Shown: positions 1 to 7,222 of the stretch, in pieces | Position numbering within the stretch: the first letter of the stretch is position 1 | Layout of the letters: the number at the start of each line of letters is the position of its first letter | Assembly: GCA_030826005.1 (NCBI GenBank) | Contig: JAPJOW010000006.1 | Coordinates: forward strand, 1-36,027 | Length of the DNA: 36,027 nucleotides | Source: Aliterella sp. RAGGC_92 | GTDB taxonomy: Bacteria; Cyanobacteriota; Cyanobacteriia; Cyanobacteriales; Chroococcidiopsidaceae | Direction of reading: 5' to 3' | Made by a program: the position numbers and the translations under genes | Notes under the pieces: generated by a model | Database searches by the model: none | The model's input: only the letters and a program-made list of their open reading frames with translations | Told to the model about the DNA's origin: nothing

Positions 1-112
1 GCAAATGGAAGTTTTAGTTTATACATTTATTACTTAAGGATTACATCGGTTACTCAGACAAATAAAGAAACAAGAGGTTTAATCTTATAGGTGGGCTTGG
101 TTTGATGCAAAA

Positions 113-146
113 AAAGACGTTTTAGTTAATTAACTAAAACGTCTTT
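113..146 (-). terminator. 34-bp perfect palindrome, rho-independent terminator
   Basis: Two 17-base arms are exact reverse complements with no spacer (arm begins AAAGACGTTTTAG). Read on the minus strand, the hairpin is followed by a run of seven T, the form of an intrinsic terminator. It lies 21 bp after the last gene of the minus-strand row and so probably ends that transcript. The outer 112 bases to the window edge show no recognisable gene. Confidence 0.85.
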
Positions 147-167
147 ATAAAAATGCGATCGCAATTG

Positions 168-929
168 TTAGAACTTATAACTAAGTAACTGAATTGCCAT
201 GTCTTTTGAAGGCAAACTACCAGCACTAATTGTAACTGTATCGCTATCGGCGCGGCGCACGGTCGTACCCTGCATTAGTTCCAAAAATTGGTCTACCGCC
301 ACAAGGTCGCAACTACTGCTATCTGCCGCTTGCGTGCTGTAATGAGTTGGAATTATTAACTTCGGATTAAGCTGTTGAATTGCCGCTTTTGCCTCCGTTG
401 GGTTGTAAGCTTTGACACCACCGCCAACGGGGAGTAATAGCACGTCAGGACGACCCATGAGAATTTTTTGCTCTAAGGTAATGGGAGAAGCGATACCACC
501 CAAATGCAGAATATTAATTCCCGCTTGCTTCCAGCGCCATACTACATTATTGCCGAATCTTCTGCCATTAACGCGATCGTGTAGGGTATTAATTCCTTGG
601 ACTTGAATGCCATTAAATCGATAAACCCCAGGCTCGTAGATTAACTGAGGCTTACCTGGCAAGCCTTGTATCGCCCCTTCATCGAGTAACTGACTGCTAA
701 TTAGCACTAAACCCGCTTCCACCTTGGGAGCGCGGTATTTTGCTGTGCAACCAATCGTGCGAAAGGGATTCACCAAAATTCGCGTTTTGCCACTGCTAAA
801 CAAAAAACAAGTATGACCTAACCATTTAACCGATAGCGATTCCCCGCTTTGCGCCGTCGCGCTTAAACTTGCAAACAAAGTTGTTGCTAATCCCGCCCCA
901 GCATAGCCTAGTATTTGTCGCCGTTTCAT
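168..929 (-). CDS. Exported MBL-fold protein with degenerate metal site
   Basis: A 253-aa protein resembling the UPF0173/YcfL-like branch of the metallo-beta-lactamase fold. The N-terminus MKRRQILGYAGAG, followed by a hydrophobic stretch ending near SATAQ, looks like a twin-arginine (Tat) signal, so export to periplasm or lumen is inferred. After the first strand (VKWLGHTCFLF) the place where the family normally has HxHxDH reads ISSQLLDEG. Later family histidines are still present (TLHDRV, LHLGG, PTHYST). This suggests loss of at least one metal site. I chose the ATG at 929, which has AGGAAG upstream. A GTG at 944 is in frame and would overlap the preceding pabA stop by 4 bases. Catalytic activity is uncertain. 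It could be a structural or binding member of the fold. Confidence 0.75.
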   Translation of the reverse strand: MKRRQILGYAGAGLATTLFASLSATAQSGESLSVKWLGHTCFLFSSGKTRILVNPFRTIGCTAKYRAPKVEAGLVLISSQLLDEGAIQGLPGKPQLIYEPGVYRFNGIQVQGINTLHDRVNGRRFGNNVVWRWKQAGINILHLGGIASPITLEQKILMGRPDVLLLPVGGGVKAYNPTEAKAAIQQLNPKLIIPTHYSTQAADSSSCDLVAVDQFLELMQGTTVRRADSDTVTISAGSLPSKDMAIQLLSYKF

Positions 930-940
930 CAATTTCTTCC

Positions 941-1543
941 TCACCCTCTTGACGACTGTAGTTGTGCCAAAAAGTTTCGCAACAGTTGCTTGCCCAAATT
1001 AGTCAATACGCTTTCTGGGTGAAACTGCACGCCTTCAATATGGGGATAGTTGCGATGTCTAACTCCCATAATCGTGCCATCTTCAACCCAAGCCGTAACT
1101 TCTAATACTTCCGGGCAAGTTTGCGGCTCAATGACTAAACTATGATACCGAGTTGCGGTCATGGGATTATCTAAACCGCGAAAAACTCCTACCCCTGTAT
1201 GATTTACTTGCGACGTTTTGCCGTGCATTAATTCGGGAGCAGAAACTATTTGCCCGCCAAAAACTTGCCCGATGCTTTGGTGTCCCAAGCAAACGCCCAA
1301 AATTGGTAAAGTCTGCCCCAGCTTACGAATTATTTCTAAAGAAATCCCCGCATCGTCCGGGCGACCGGGCCCTGGAGAAATTACTATTGCGTCTGGCTGC
1401 AATTGGCGAATTTGCTCTAGAGAAATTTGGTCGTTACGATAAACTTGAATATCTTGAGCAACGGGATATTCTGTCCCTAATTCGCCCAAATACTGCACCA
1501 AGTTATAAGTAAAGCTATCGTAGTTATCAATAACTATAATCAA
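941..1543 (-). CDS. pabA: Glutamine amidotransferase of anthranilate/aminodeoxychorismate synthase
   Basis: A 200-aa class I glutamine amidotransferase. It releases ammonia from glutamine and passes it to a chorismate-using partner (PabB for folate or TrpE for tryptophan). The triad is complete: Cys85 in GVCLGHQSIG, and His175 and Glu177 in GVQFHPES. The N-terminal signature VIDNYDSFTYNLVQYLGEL is typical. The start is a rare TTG, supported because homologues begin at this residue and GGAG lies 11 bases upstream. No partner subunit is adjacent. A TrpE/PabB-like gene is found at 16000-17367. In many bacteria one amidotransferase serves both pathways, so trpG is an equally acceptable name. It lies 46 bp after dgkA and leads directly into the MBL-fold gene. 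Confidence 0.9.
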   Translation of the reverse strand: MIIVIDNYDSFTYNLVQYLGELGTEYPVAQDIQVYRNDQISLEQIRQLQPDAIVISPGPGRPDDAGISLEIIRKLGQTLPILGVCLGHQSIGQVFGGQIVSAPELMHGKTSQVNHTGVGVFRGLDNPMTATRYHSLVIEPQTCPEVLEVTAWVEDGTIMGVRHRNYPHIEGVQFHPESVLTNLGKQLLRNFLAQLQSSRG

Positions 1544-1589
1544 AACTCAATTTTCTCCTTATTGCAGGTAAAAAACTGCTGACTTTTTT

Positions 1590-2042
1590 TTATCCCCAAT
1601 GACTCCGCACTACCACAATTAAGGGCGGCATAATTAAAACTCCCGCCACTAAAACCGCTACCATTGCTGAGACTAAAACCGCCGCCGCCGCACAGTCTTT
1701 AGCTATTTTGGCTAAGTCGTGATAGGACTGCTTAACAGTCAAATCGACAACGGACTCTATAGCTGTATTTAGTAACTCCATCACTAACACTAAACCACTG
1801 GTTAGCCCAATCACTGCCATTTCCAATAGTTGCAGGTGTAAAAAAATTGCTAACCCCATTGCCAAAATTCCCACCATTACATGAATGCGAAAATTACGTT
1901 GAGTTTGAAAAGCATAAGTTATTCCACACCAAGCATATTTAAAGCTCACAAATAGATTTGCAGCTACAAGCCACGATAATTCCCGTGTTGGAGCAACCTT
2001 TTCTGGTCGGCTGGGCGTTGATGTCGGAAGGTTTTGAGACAT
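1590..2042 (-). CDS. dgkA: Diacylglycerol/undecaprenol kinase family membrane protein
   Basis: A 150-aa small integral membrane kinase that phosphorylates a lipid alcohol: diacylglycerol in Gram-negatives, undecaprenol in Gram-positives. Substrate preference cannot be read here. The family core is visible: an amphipathic helix with AFQTQRNFRIH, a transmembrane helix, then VMELLNTAIESVVDLTVK carrying the catalytic glutamate, and the H-x-AK-x-DCAAAAVL segment (YHDLAKIAKDCAAAAVL), followed by a last hydrophobic helix. About 30 extra N-terminal residues precede the core. An in-frame TTG lies two codons upstream of the ATG chosen. It is encoded between ybeY (109 bp upstream) and pabA (46 bp downstream), and the ybeY-dgkA pairing is widespread in bacteria. 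Confidence 0.9.
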   Translation of the reverse strand: MSQNLPTSTPSRPEKVAPTRELSWLVAANLFVSFKYAWCGITYAFQTQRNFRIHVMVGILAMGLAIFLHLQLLEMAVIGLTSGLVLVMELLNTAIESVVDLTVKQSYHDLAKIAKDCAAAAVLVSAMVAVLVAGVLIMPPLIVVVRSHWG

Positions 2043-2157
2043 AGACAAGAGACGACAACAGAAAAAGTAGTTAATTGGATAGCTATAGCAGTTTTGATTG
2101 CAGTCACGGGCAACTTACTCCTGTAGCAGGTGCGGAGAATTAGGGCTTTGATGCCGA

Positions 2158-2679
2158 TTAGGAATTGAAATAATTGTATTCGCCATTAACAGTCATGCCG
2201 ATAAGTTGTAATAAAACAGCTTGCTGGTCTAGCATCTGCAATAGGCTAGTTTCATCGGGATGATCCCAACCCAACAAATGAAGTAGACCGTGAGTTGCAA
2301 GCCATGCCAATTCTGTTTGCAGAGTGTGTCCCTGCTCTGTAGCTTGGCGATTCGCAGTATCTACTGAGATAACAATATCACCAAGATATAGCGCCTGCGA
2401 TCGCATTTCTTCATTAATCGGAAAATCCACTTCTAAAGCTGCAAAAGCTAATACATCTGTAGGTTTATCTTGCTGGCGGTATTGATGGTTGAGGAGGCGA
2501 ATTTGAGCATCGTCTGTTAAGCGCAAACTCAATTCGTAAGTATTTGCTAGAGGTAACTGAGATTTTAAGTTTTCCATCCAGCACTCAAACCATGTTTCCC
2601 AAACGCTGGAATGGGCTTGTAGCTCAAAAAGTTCTTCCGCTTCAAGGCGGCTGTCTTGTACGCTTAGTTCTACTTCCAC
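2158..2679 (-). CDS. ybeY: Endoribonuclease YbeY, 16S rRNA maturation factor
   Basis: A 173-aa zinc-dependent endoribonuclease acting in 16S rRNA 3-prime processing and ribosome quality control. The defining H-x3-H-x5-H motif is intact as HGLLHLLGWDH (His130, His134, His140). The upstream conserved stretch NHQYRQQDKPTDVLAF and the strand LGDIVIS also match the family. The start is GTG with GGAG five bases upstream. An overlapping ATG is out of frame. It begins 11 bp after the DUF3285 small gene and is probably co-transcribed with it and with prfB, so three neighbours act in or near translation. Confidence 0.93.
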   Translation of the reverse strand: MEVELSVQDSRLEAEELFELQAHSSVWETWFECWMENLKSQLPLANTYELSLRLTDDAQIRLLNHQYRQQDKPTDVLAFAALEVDFPINEEMRSQALYLGDIVISVDTANRQATEQGHTLQTELAWLATHGLLHLLGWDHPDETSLLQMLDQQAVLLQLIGMTVNGEYNYFNS

Positions 2680-2690
2680 ATTTTCTCCAT

Positions 2691-2861
2691 TTAGCGCGTT
2701 AGGTAGGCAAGTCCGACCAGTACGGCTAATAAAGCGATCGCCGTTAAAGCAAAATGCTTTAACGAAGTTCCTCGCTTTTGTACCATATTACGCATGGCAA
2801 GCTTAACATAACTTGGTTTAGCTGCGGAAGTTTCTTGTTTTTGGGGTGTTGAGGTACTCAT
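2691..2861 (-). CDS. DUF3285 family small membrane protein (56 aa)
   Basis: A short gene of 56 codons plus stop. It starts ATG-AGT-ACC and ends ...GLAYLTR. The protein has a polar N-terminus (MSTSTPQKQE), a basic central motif YVKLAMRNMVQKRG, then a single hydrophobic segment (FALTAIALLAVLVGLAYL). This matches what I know of DUF3285, a small single-pass protein common in cyanobacteria and without an assigned function. It lies 55 bp downstream of prfB and 11 bp upstream of ybeY on the same strand, as expected for an operon. The strongly charged segment before the helix suggests the N-terminus stays cytoplasmic. Confidence 0.85.
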   Translation of the reverse strand: MSTSTPQKQETSAAKPSYVKLAMRNMVQKRGTSLKHFALTAIALLAVLVGLAYLTR

Positions 2862-2916
2862 AAATTGCCAATAAATCTACTACTGATTACTTCATCAATT
2901 TAACAGAACGTTTAGT

Positions 2917-4030
2917 TTAGTTATTGACTAATTGATTTTCTTGGCGCAAGTACGCTTGGATAAATAAATCTATTTCCCCATTCATTACATCCGTAATCGC
3001 CGTTGTTTCCACATTAGTTCGTAAATCTTTAACCATCTGGTAAGGGTGGAATACGTAATTGCGAATTTGATTTCCCCAAGCAGCTTCTACGATATCGCCG
3101 CGAATTTCAGCAATTTCTTGGGCGCGTTGCTCCTCCGCAATAATTAATAGCTTGGCTTTCAAAATTGCTAGAGCTTTTTCTTTATTTTGCAGTTGACTTC
3201 GTTCTTGGGTACAGCGCACAGCAACCCCTGTAGGCAAGTGGACGATCCGGACGGCGGTTTCTACTTTGTTGACGTTTTGCCCGCCTTTACCACCCGCGCG
3301 AGTTGTTGTAATTTCCAAGTCTTTTTCGGGAATATCTAATTGGACGGTGCTATCAATCAAAGGCATGATCTCCACGCCAGCAAAACTTGTTTGCCGCTTA
3401 TCATTGGCATTAAAAGGCGAAATTCTCACTAAGCGATGAGTACCTTTTTCCGAGCGCAAATAACCGTAGGCATAACGCCCACTAATCTCTATAGTGGCTG
3501 ATTTTAACCCTGCTTCTTCTCCAGAGGAAATTTCTGCTAACTGAACTTTATAGCCGCGCGTTTCTGCCCAACGAGTGTACATTCGTAGCAGCATTTCCGC
3601 CCAATCTTGAGCATCCGTACCGCCCGCACCCGCATTAATGGTTAAAACAGCACCTTTTTCGTCATAAGTACCCGATAGCAGTTGTTGCAACTCCCACTGG
3701 TCGAGTTCGCGCGCCAAGTGGCGGAGGTTGGCTTGGGCTTCCACGCACAAAGCTTCGTCGTTTTCTAGTTCTAATAGCTCTATCACCGCCTTGGCATCTT
3801 CTAAACTAGCTTGCCATTGGTGGTATTGCCTGTAGTGGTCTTTGAGGCTGTCAAGCTCTTGTAAGGTCTTTTGCGCCGCTTCTCGGTTTTCCCAAAATTC
3901 TGGTTGCGAGGCTAGTTGTTCTAAGTCCTGAATTTTGGCGTTTAGTGCAGGGATGTCAAAGATAGTCCTGAGTTTTACCCAGGCGGCTAGACAACGTGGC
4001 AACTTCGCGCTTGATATCTAAAATGTCCAT
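2917..4030 (-). CDS. prfB: Peptide chain release factor 2, programmed +1 frameshift
   Basis: Release factor 2 recognises UGA and UAA stops. A 24-codon first frame starts at 4030 with MDILDIKREVATLSSRLG and ends ...DYL-UGA. A +1 shift at CUU-UGA-C then continues for 346 codons, giving about 370 aa, the normal length. The catalytic GGQ loop is present (RAGGKGGQNVNKVETAVR). The tripeptide expected to read the stop lies in the GIEISGRYAYGYLRSEKGTHRLVR-type region. A contiguous call starting at 4002 would give a wrong N-terminus. It is the first gene of a minus-strand row that continues with DUF3285 and ybeY. RF2 controls its own level: scarce RF2 means slow UGA reading and more frameshifting. Confidence 0.95.
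3955..3970 (-). promoter_or_regulatory. RF2 programmed +1 frameshift site
   Basis: On the minus strand the bases read CAGGACTATCTTTGAC. CTT is 3961-3959, the in-frame TGA is 3958-3956, and the C after it is the least favoured context for termination. AGGA at 3969-3966 is the internal Shine-Dalgarno-like stimulator, in the same spacing as in the Escherichia coli site (AGGGGGTATCTTTGAC). Both flanking frames encode conserved RF2 sequence, so this is a true recoding site and not a sequencing error. Confidence 0.95.
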
Positions 4031-4453
4031 AGCGATCGCGCTTTTATGTACATATACGTGCATTGTCTATTTTACCTATAGCTTGGTACGGACGTTAGAT
4101 TTACTTAAAGCTCGTAGTGCAAACTTAGAGCGGGGAGTTTTCCGCGCCATTAGAGGTTTTGAGCCTAGCAACCAAGCTAAAAATTAATCTTTTCTCGGCT
4201 CTAGCGAGTTCTTTTTCTATTTGCCGACGGCGCGAACTTATCTAATTTAACTTAACGATTTATTCAATTAATCAGAGAATATACGTAGAAATGGCAGTAT
4301 AGCCAGCAATCCTCTTAGGAATTTCAGTAAAACAACGATGGTTTGTTTCCTCTATTCTACGGACAATAATCTCAGCGATTTGAGGAAAGTTTAAACAACG
4401 GTTTCCTCAACTATTACTAGGTAAAAGAGATTATTAATTAAAGTAGGATTCCT
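4031..4453. other. Divergent spacer prfB / sigF
   Basis: About 420 bases of AT-rich DNA between divergent prfB and sigF. I see no convincing gene. A plus-strand open frame of 63 codons starting at 3996 overlaps the prfB start antisense and has no family resemblance. The region should carry both promoters, and it holds the inverted and direct repeats described separately. No clear pair of -35 and -10 boxes could be fixed by eye. Confidence 0.5.
4380..4410. repeat. Perfect 9-bp inverted repeat upstream of sigF
   Basis: TTGAGGAAA (4380-4388) and TTTCCTCAA (4402-4410) are exact reverse complements around a 13-base spacer. The start codon of sigF is 43 bases further on. A related element, AAACAACG followed by TTTCCTC, also occurs at 4330-4352, so the two copies share both halves with different spacing. 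This could be an operator or a leader hairpin of sigF. The sequence does not tell which. Confidence 0.6.
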
Positions 4454-5239
4454 ATGGCGGCAACTCAATCTTGTATCAAGTCCGATGGCATAGAATTATT
4501 AGTTGCATATTATCAAAATCCCTCTATCAAACTTCGCAACAAATTAGTAAATTTGCATACAGGTTTAGTCCGCAAAATTGCTCATCAATTTAGCCATCAA
4601 TGCACCGAACCTTACGAAGACTTAGAGCAAATTGGGTACTTTGGTTTGATTCATGCCATCGAGCGTTTTAATCCCAAACAAGGTTATGCTTTTAGTTCTT
4701 TTGCCGTACCTTATATTCGCGGTGAAATTATGCACTTTTTGCGCGATCGCTCTGGACTTGTAAAAATTCCCCGGCGTTGGCAAGAAGTTTACAATCAAGG
4801 GCAAAAAATTCGCAAAGAATTAACAATAACATTAGGTCGTTGTCCTACAGATACAGAACTTGCTCGTCATCTTAATGTTTCTATTCAAGAATGGTACGAC
4901 AGCAACTTAGCGGCTCAAAATCGCATGGCTTTAAGTTTAGACAGTACTATTGTACAAAATATTGATTGTCCGATTACTTTAGGGGAAATTTTACCGGATT
5001 CTCAAGCTACTAATATGCAGCAGCAAGCTGAAGATCGGGAACAACTACAAGGGGCGCTGAGTCAATTAGAAGAACATACAAGAACCGCCGTTGAATTTGT
5101 ATTTCTTAAAGAATTGTCGCGCAAAGAAGCAGCTAAAAGAATTGGTATTAGCCCAATGACAGTAACTAGATACTTGCAAAGGGGAAAAGAGCAGTTAGTC
5201 TCTTTACTTCAACCTCAAATGATGCAAACAAGAGCTTAA
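4454..5239 (+). CDS. sigF: Group 3 RNA polymerase sigma factor, SigF type
   Basis: A 261-aa alternative sigma-70 family factor. Region 2 is clear (EDLEQIGYFGLIHAIERFNP, then FSSFAVPYIRGEIMHFLRDR for -10 recognition and melting). A region 3 helix-turn-helix follows (GRCPTDTELARHLNVSIQEW), and region 4 ends with SRKEAAKRIGISPMTVTRYL. Length and the IPRRWQE linker fit the cyanobacterial group 3 factor SigF, linked in Synechocystis to pili, motility and salt response. The ATG has AGGA seven bases upstream. No anti-sigma factor gene is adjacent. Instead, a NACHT fragment follows 50 bp downstream. The exact SigF versus SigB-like naming rests on overall similarity and not on a unique motif. Confidence 0.85.
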   Translation: MAATQSCIKSDGIELLVAYYQNPSIKLRNKLVNLHTGLVRKIAHQFSHQCTEPYEDLEQIGYFGLIHAIERFNPKQGYAFSSFAVPYIRGEIMHFLRDRSGLVKIPRRWQEVYNQGQKIRKELTITLGRCPTDTELARHLNVSIQEWYDSNLAAQNRMALSLDSTIVQNIDCPITLGEILPDSQATNMQQQAEDREQLQGALSQLEEHTRTAVEFVFLKELSRKEAAKRIGISPMTVTRYLQRGKEQLVSLLQPQMMQTRA

Positions 5240-5289
5240 ATATCAGTTTTCAGTTATTAATTGAACGCCAAATTATAATTTTTTTTATT

Positions 5290-6414
5290 ATGAAAAATAT
5301 AGCTAACACCTTAGAATTAAATGTTTCCAAGTTAATGACAATAGACAAAATTTATATTACTAACTTTACTCATAGATGGGTAGAGTCTAAAAAACTAGCT
5401 AAAGCCGAAAAAAACAGCAAACGTGAAAGTATCAAGCAAAACAACACAAATTCACTATTGCTGACAATGCTGGATTTAGTATTTGAGGAAACTTCAGAAT
5501 TTCCCTTAAATAACTCGCAGTTTTACAGCGATGGAGTAGAAATATTACTAAAGCAGTGGGATAGTAACTACGATACGGAAAAAAGCGATCTCTATAAAAA
5601 AATGTCTTTGCAAAGTAAGCAAGATTTGTTGAGTTATATCGCTTTAAAAACTTTCACTAATGGCGACTACTTCTTTACTCAACAAGTTGTAGAAGAATAT
5701 ATTGGCGATTACATTATTAATTTACCCCATGCCAGTACTGACTTTCAAGAAAATCAACTCAATAGCAAAGCCGTACTAAAAGCAATCGAAGCACAGCATG
5801 GTATAATTGTGCAACAATCAAAAGGTATTTACTCATTTTCCGACTTAGCTTTGCATGAGTATTTTACAGCTAGAGAAATCGTCAATAGTCCAACACCCCA
5901 ACAACTAGAAAAAGCCCTACAAAACTTAGTCAATCATTTAACTGAAAATCCCTGGCGCGAAGTATTTTTATTAATAGCTGGGATGGTGCGGAATGCAGAT
6001 TATTTACTCAAATCCCTCGAACAGCGAGTCAATGCGTTAGTTGCTAAAGACGAAATATTAGTTCATTTTCTCAACTGGAACACGCAAAAAGCTTTAGAAA
6101 TAAAAGCACCTTACAAGTCTTCAGCCTTTCGCGCCTTATCTTTAGAATTTATTCTCAATCTTGATTTTAACTTTGCATTAACGTTAGATAATGATTTTGC
6201 TTACGACATTGGGTTAAACACCGCTCATTTACACGCTTATACCCAAGAGCTAAAAAATTGTCAGTTTAGTAAGCATCAAAAGCAAGTATTGAAGCAATAC
6301 TACTATGCCAATAAGCTATTAGTAGATTGTCTCAATCATGCTCGTTATGTCAGTCAACCAGTCCGCGCCAGAATTACCGAGAACATATTAGTTCCCTTTG
6401 ATATCTGGCAGTAA
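5290..6414 (+). CDS. C-terminal part of a NACHT NTPase, P-loop missing
   Basis: A 374-aa protein resembling the second half of cyanobacterial NACHT (STAND) NTPases. The match begins just before the LLLTMLDLVFEET segment that closes the NACHT domain. It continues through the winged-helix-like part (GDYFFTQQVVEEYIGDYI), the IEAQHGIIVQQSKGIYSFSDLALHEYFTAREIV block, and the helical HLTENPWREVFLLIAGMVRNADYLL region. The N-terminal helical domain, Walker A and Walker B are absent, and only 50 bp separate it from sigF, so the missing part is not nearby. No Shine-Dalgarno is evident at 5290, and an internal ATG in VSKLMTIDK is another start. It is either a decaying remnant of an antiphage-type NACHT gene or a standalone effector-less scaffold. 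The intact reading frame leaves both open. Confidence 0.75.
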   Translation: MKNIANTLELNVSKLMTIDKIYITNFTHRWVESKKLAKAEKNSKRESIKQNNTNSLLLTMLDLVFEETSEFPLNNSQFYSDGVEILLKQWDSNYDTEKSDLYKKMSLQSKQDLLSYIALKTFTNGDYFFTQQVVEEYIGDYIINLPHASTDFQENQLNSKAVLKAIEAQHGIIVQQSKGIYSFSDLALHEYFTAREIVNSPTPQQLEKALQNLVNHLTENPWREVFLLIAGMVRNADYLLKSLEQRVNALVAKDEILVHFLNWNTQKALEIKAPYKSSAFRALSLEFILNLDFNFALTLDNDFAYDIGLNTAHLHAYTQELKNCQFSKHQKQVLKQYYYANKLLVDCLNHARYVSQPVRARITENILVPFDIWQ

Positions 6415-6621
6415 GTATTGATGTTCAAGTTTCAACTAACGATAAAACAGCCCAAATCAACCAAATATTAGGAGGTAATACTATTTAATTACTAAGAGAT
6501 GCTTGAAGAAAATAAAAACACAAATTATCAAATTTTTGATGCTGCTTTTAAACTTGACCAAAATCTAACATTGCTTTCGATACTAGCAAAAAATAATATC
6601 TAAAGCAGGTATGAAATAAAG
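6415..6621 (+). other. Unexplained open stretches after the NACHT fragment
   Basis: Directly after the NACHT stop, another plus frame is open and would read VSIDVQVSTNDKTAQINQ, then ILGGNTI and a stop near 6487. It has no start codon of its own. Next comes a 34-codon frame at 6499-6603 (MLEENKNTNYQIFDAAFKLD...) with no clear ribosome binding site. The peptides have balanced composition rather than random AT-rich noise, which suggests the worn remains of a second gene or of the NACHT tail. I recognise no family. Confidence 0.3.
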
Positions 6622-7119
6622 ATGAAAAAAATATGGGATACATTACAAACAGATGTCGGTCAAATCTTTAAGACAAAAGTAGCTGCAATCGATCCCCACC
6701 AGCAATTTTCTCATCTACCTGTGAGTGGCAGAAATATTCGTTTCTATGACGGTTTTTTACCTTGCGCTCGTCGCACTGCTCGGCACATACTTAAATGCGA
6801 ACATCTCAGATATATTGCCAGTGAGGGAGCTAAACCTTACTGCTTTCAACCAAATTATACCCATCAAATTTGGATATGGTACAAATTGAATCGAGATCCC
6901 GAACAGCTACATCTTTTGTTTCGAGGTCAGTTTGATTTTACGATGTTTGGCAGAGATTCCGATTGGGTTGCTGGGCAAATAGCAGATTTTTTAGCTTTTT
7001 TACTAATAAACTGCGAAACCCATCATCGAGAAATTTTTAGAAACAAAGGCAGCGAGATTTTTTGGGCATCTGCTGTAGAAAGAAAGCTTACAAATTTATC
7101 CTGTGAATTACAAGATTAA
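6622..7119 (+). CDS. Hypothetical protein, 165 aa
   Basis: I do not recognise a family. The protein is soluble-looking, with no signal peptide or membrane helix. It is rich in aromatic residues and histidine (NYTHQIWIWYKL, FRGQFDFTMFGRDSDWV) and has a few cysteines (PCAR, LKCEHL, YCF, INCETHH), which do not form an obvious metal motif. The alternation in the middle part suggests beta strands followed by a helix (VAGQIADFLAFLLINC). The start ATG has only a weak purine stretch upstream. It stands alone, convergent with chlD. A TTTTTAATTAAAAA palindrome lies between them at 7147-7160. Context with the NACHT fragment suggests accessory DNA. Confidence 0.55.
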   Translation: MKKIWDTLQTDVGQIFKTKVAAIDPHQQFSHLPVSGRNIRFYDGFLPCARRTARHILKCEHLRYIASEGAKPYCFQPNYTHQIWIWYKLNRDPEQLHLLFRGQFDFTMFGRDSDWVAGQIADFLAFLLINCETHHREIFRNKGSEIFWASAVERKLTNLSCELQD

Positions 7120-7222
7120 AAAGATAAAATTTGCATACTCTATTAATTTTTAATTAAAAAACTGATCGTAATATTGTTTGAGTTTTCTAGAGTTAGATAA
7201 AATCAAAGCACACAATAGAAAT

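Noticed and set aside
1..90. Open frame from the window edge to a stop near 90
   Set aside because: Twenty-nine codons with no recognisable ending of a known protein; cannot be told from chance.
3996..4187. 63-codon plus-strand frame over the prfB start
   Set aside because: It lies antisense to the prfB first frame and its upstream spacer, has no ribosome site and no recognisable family.
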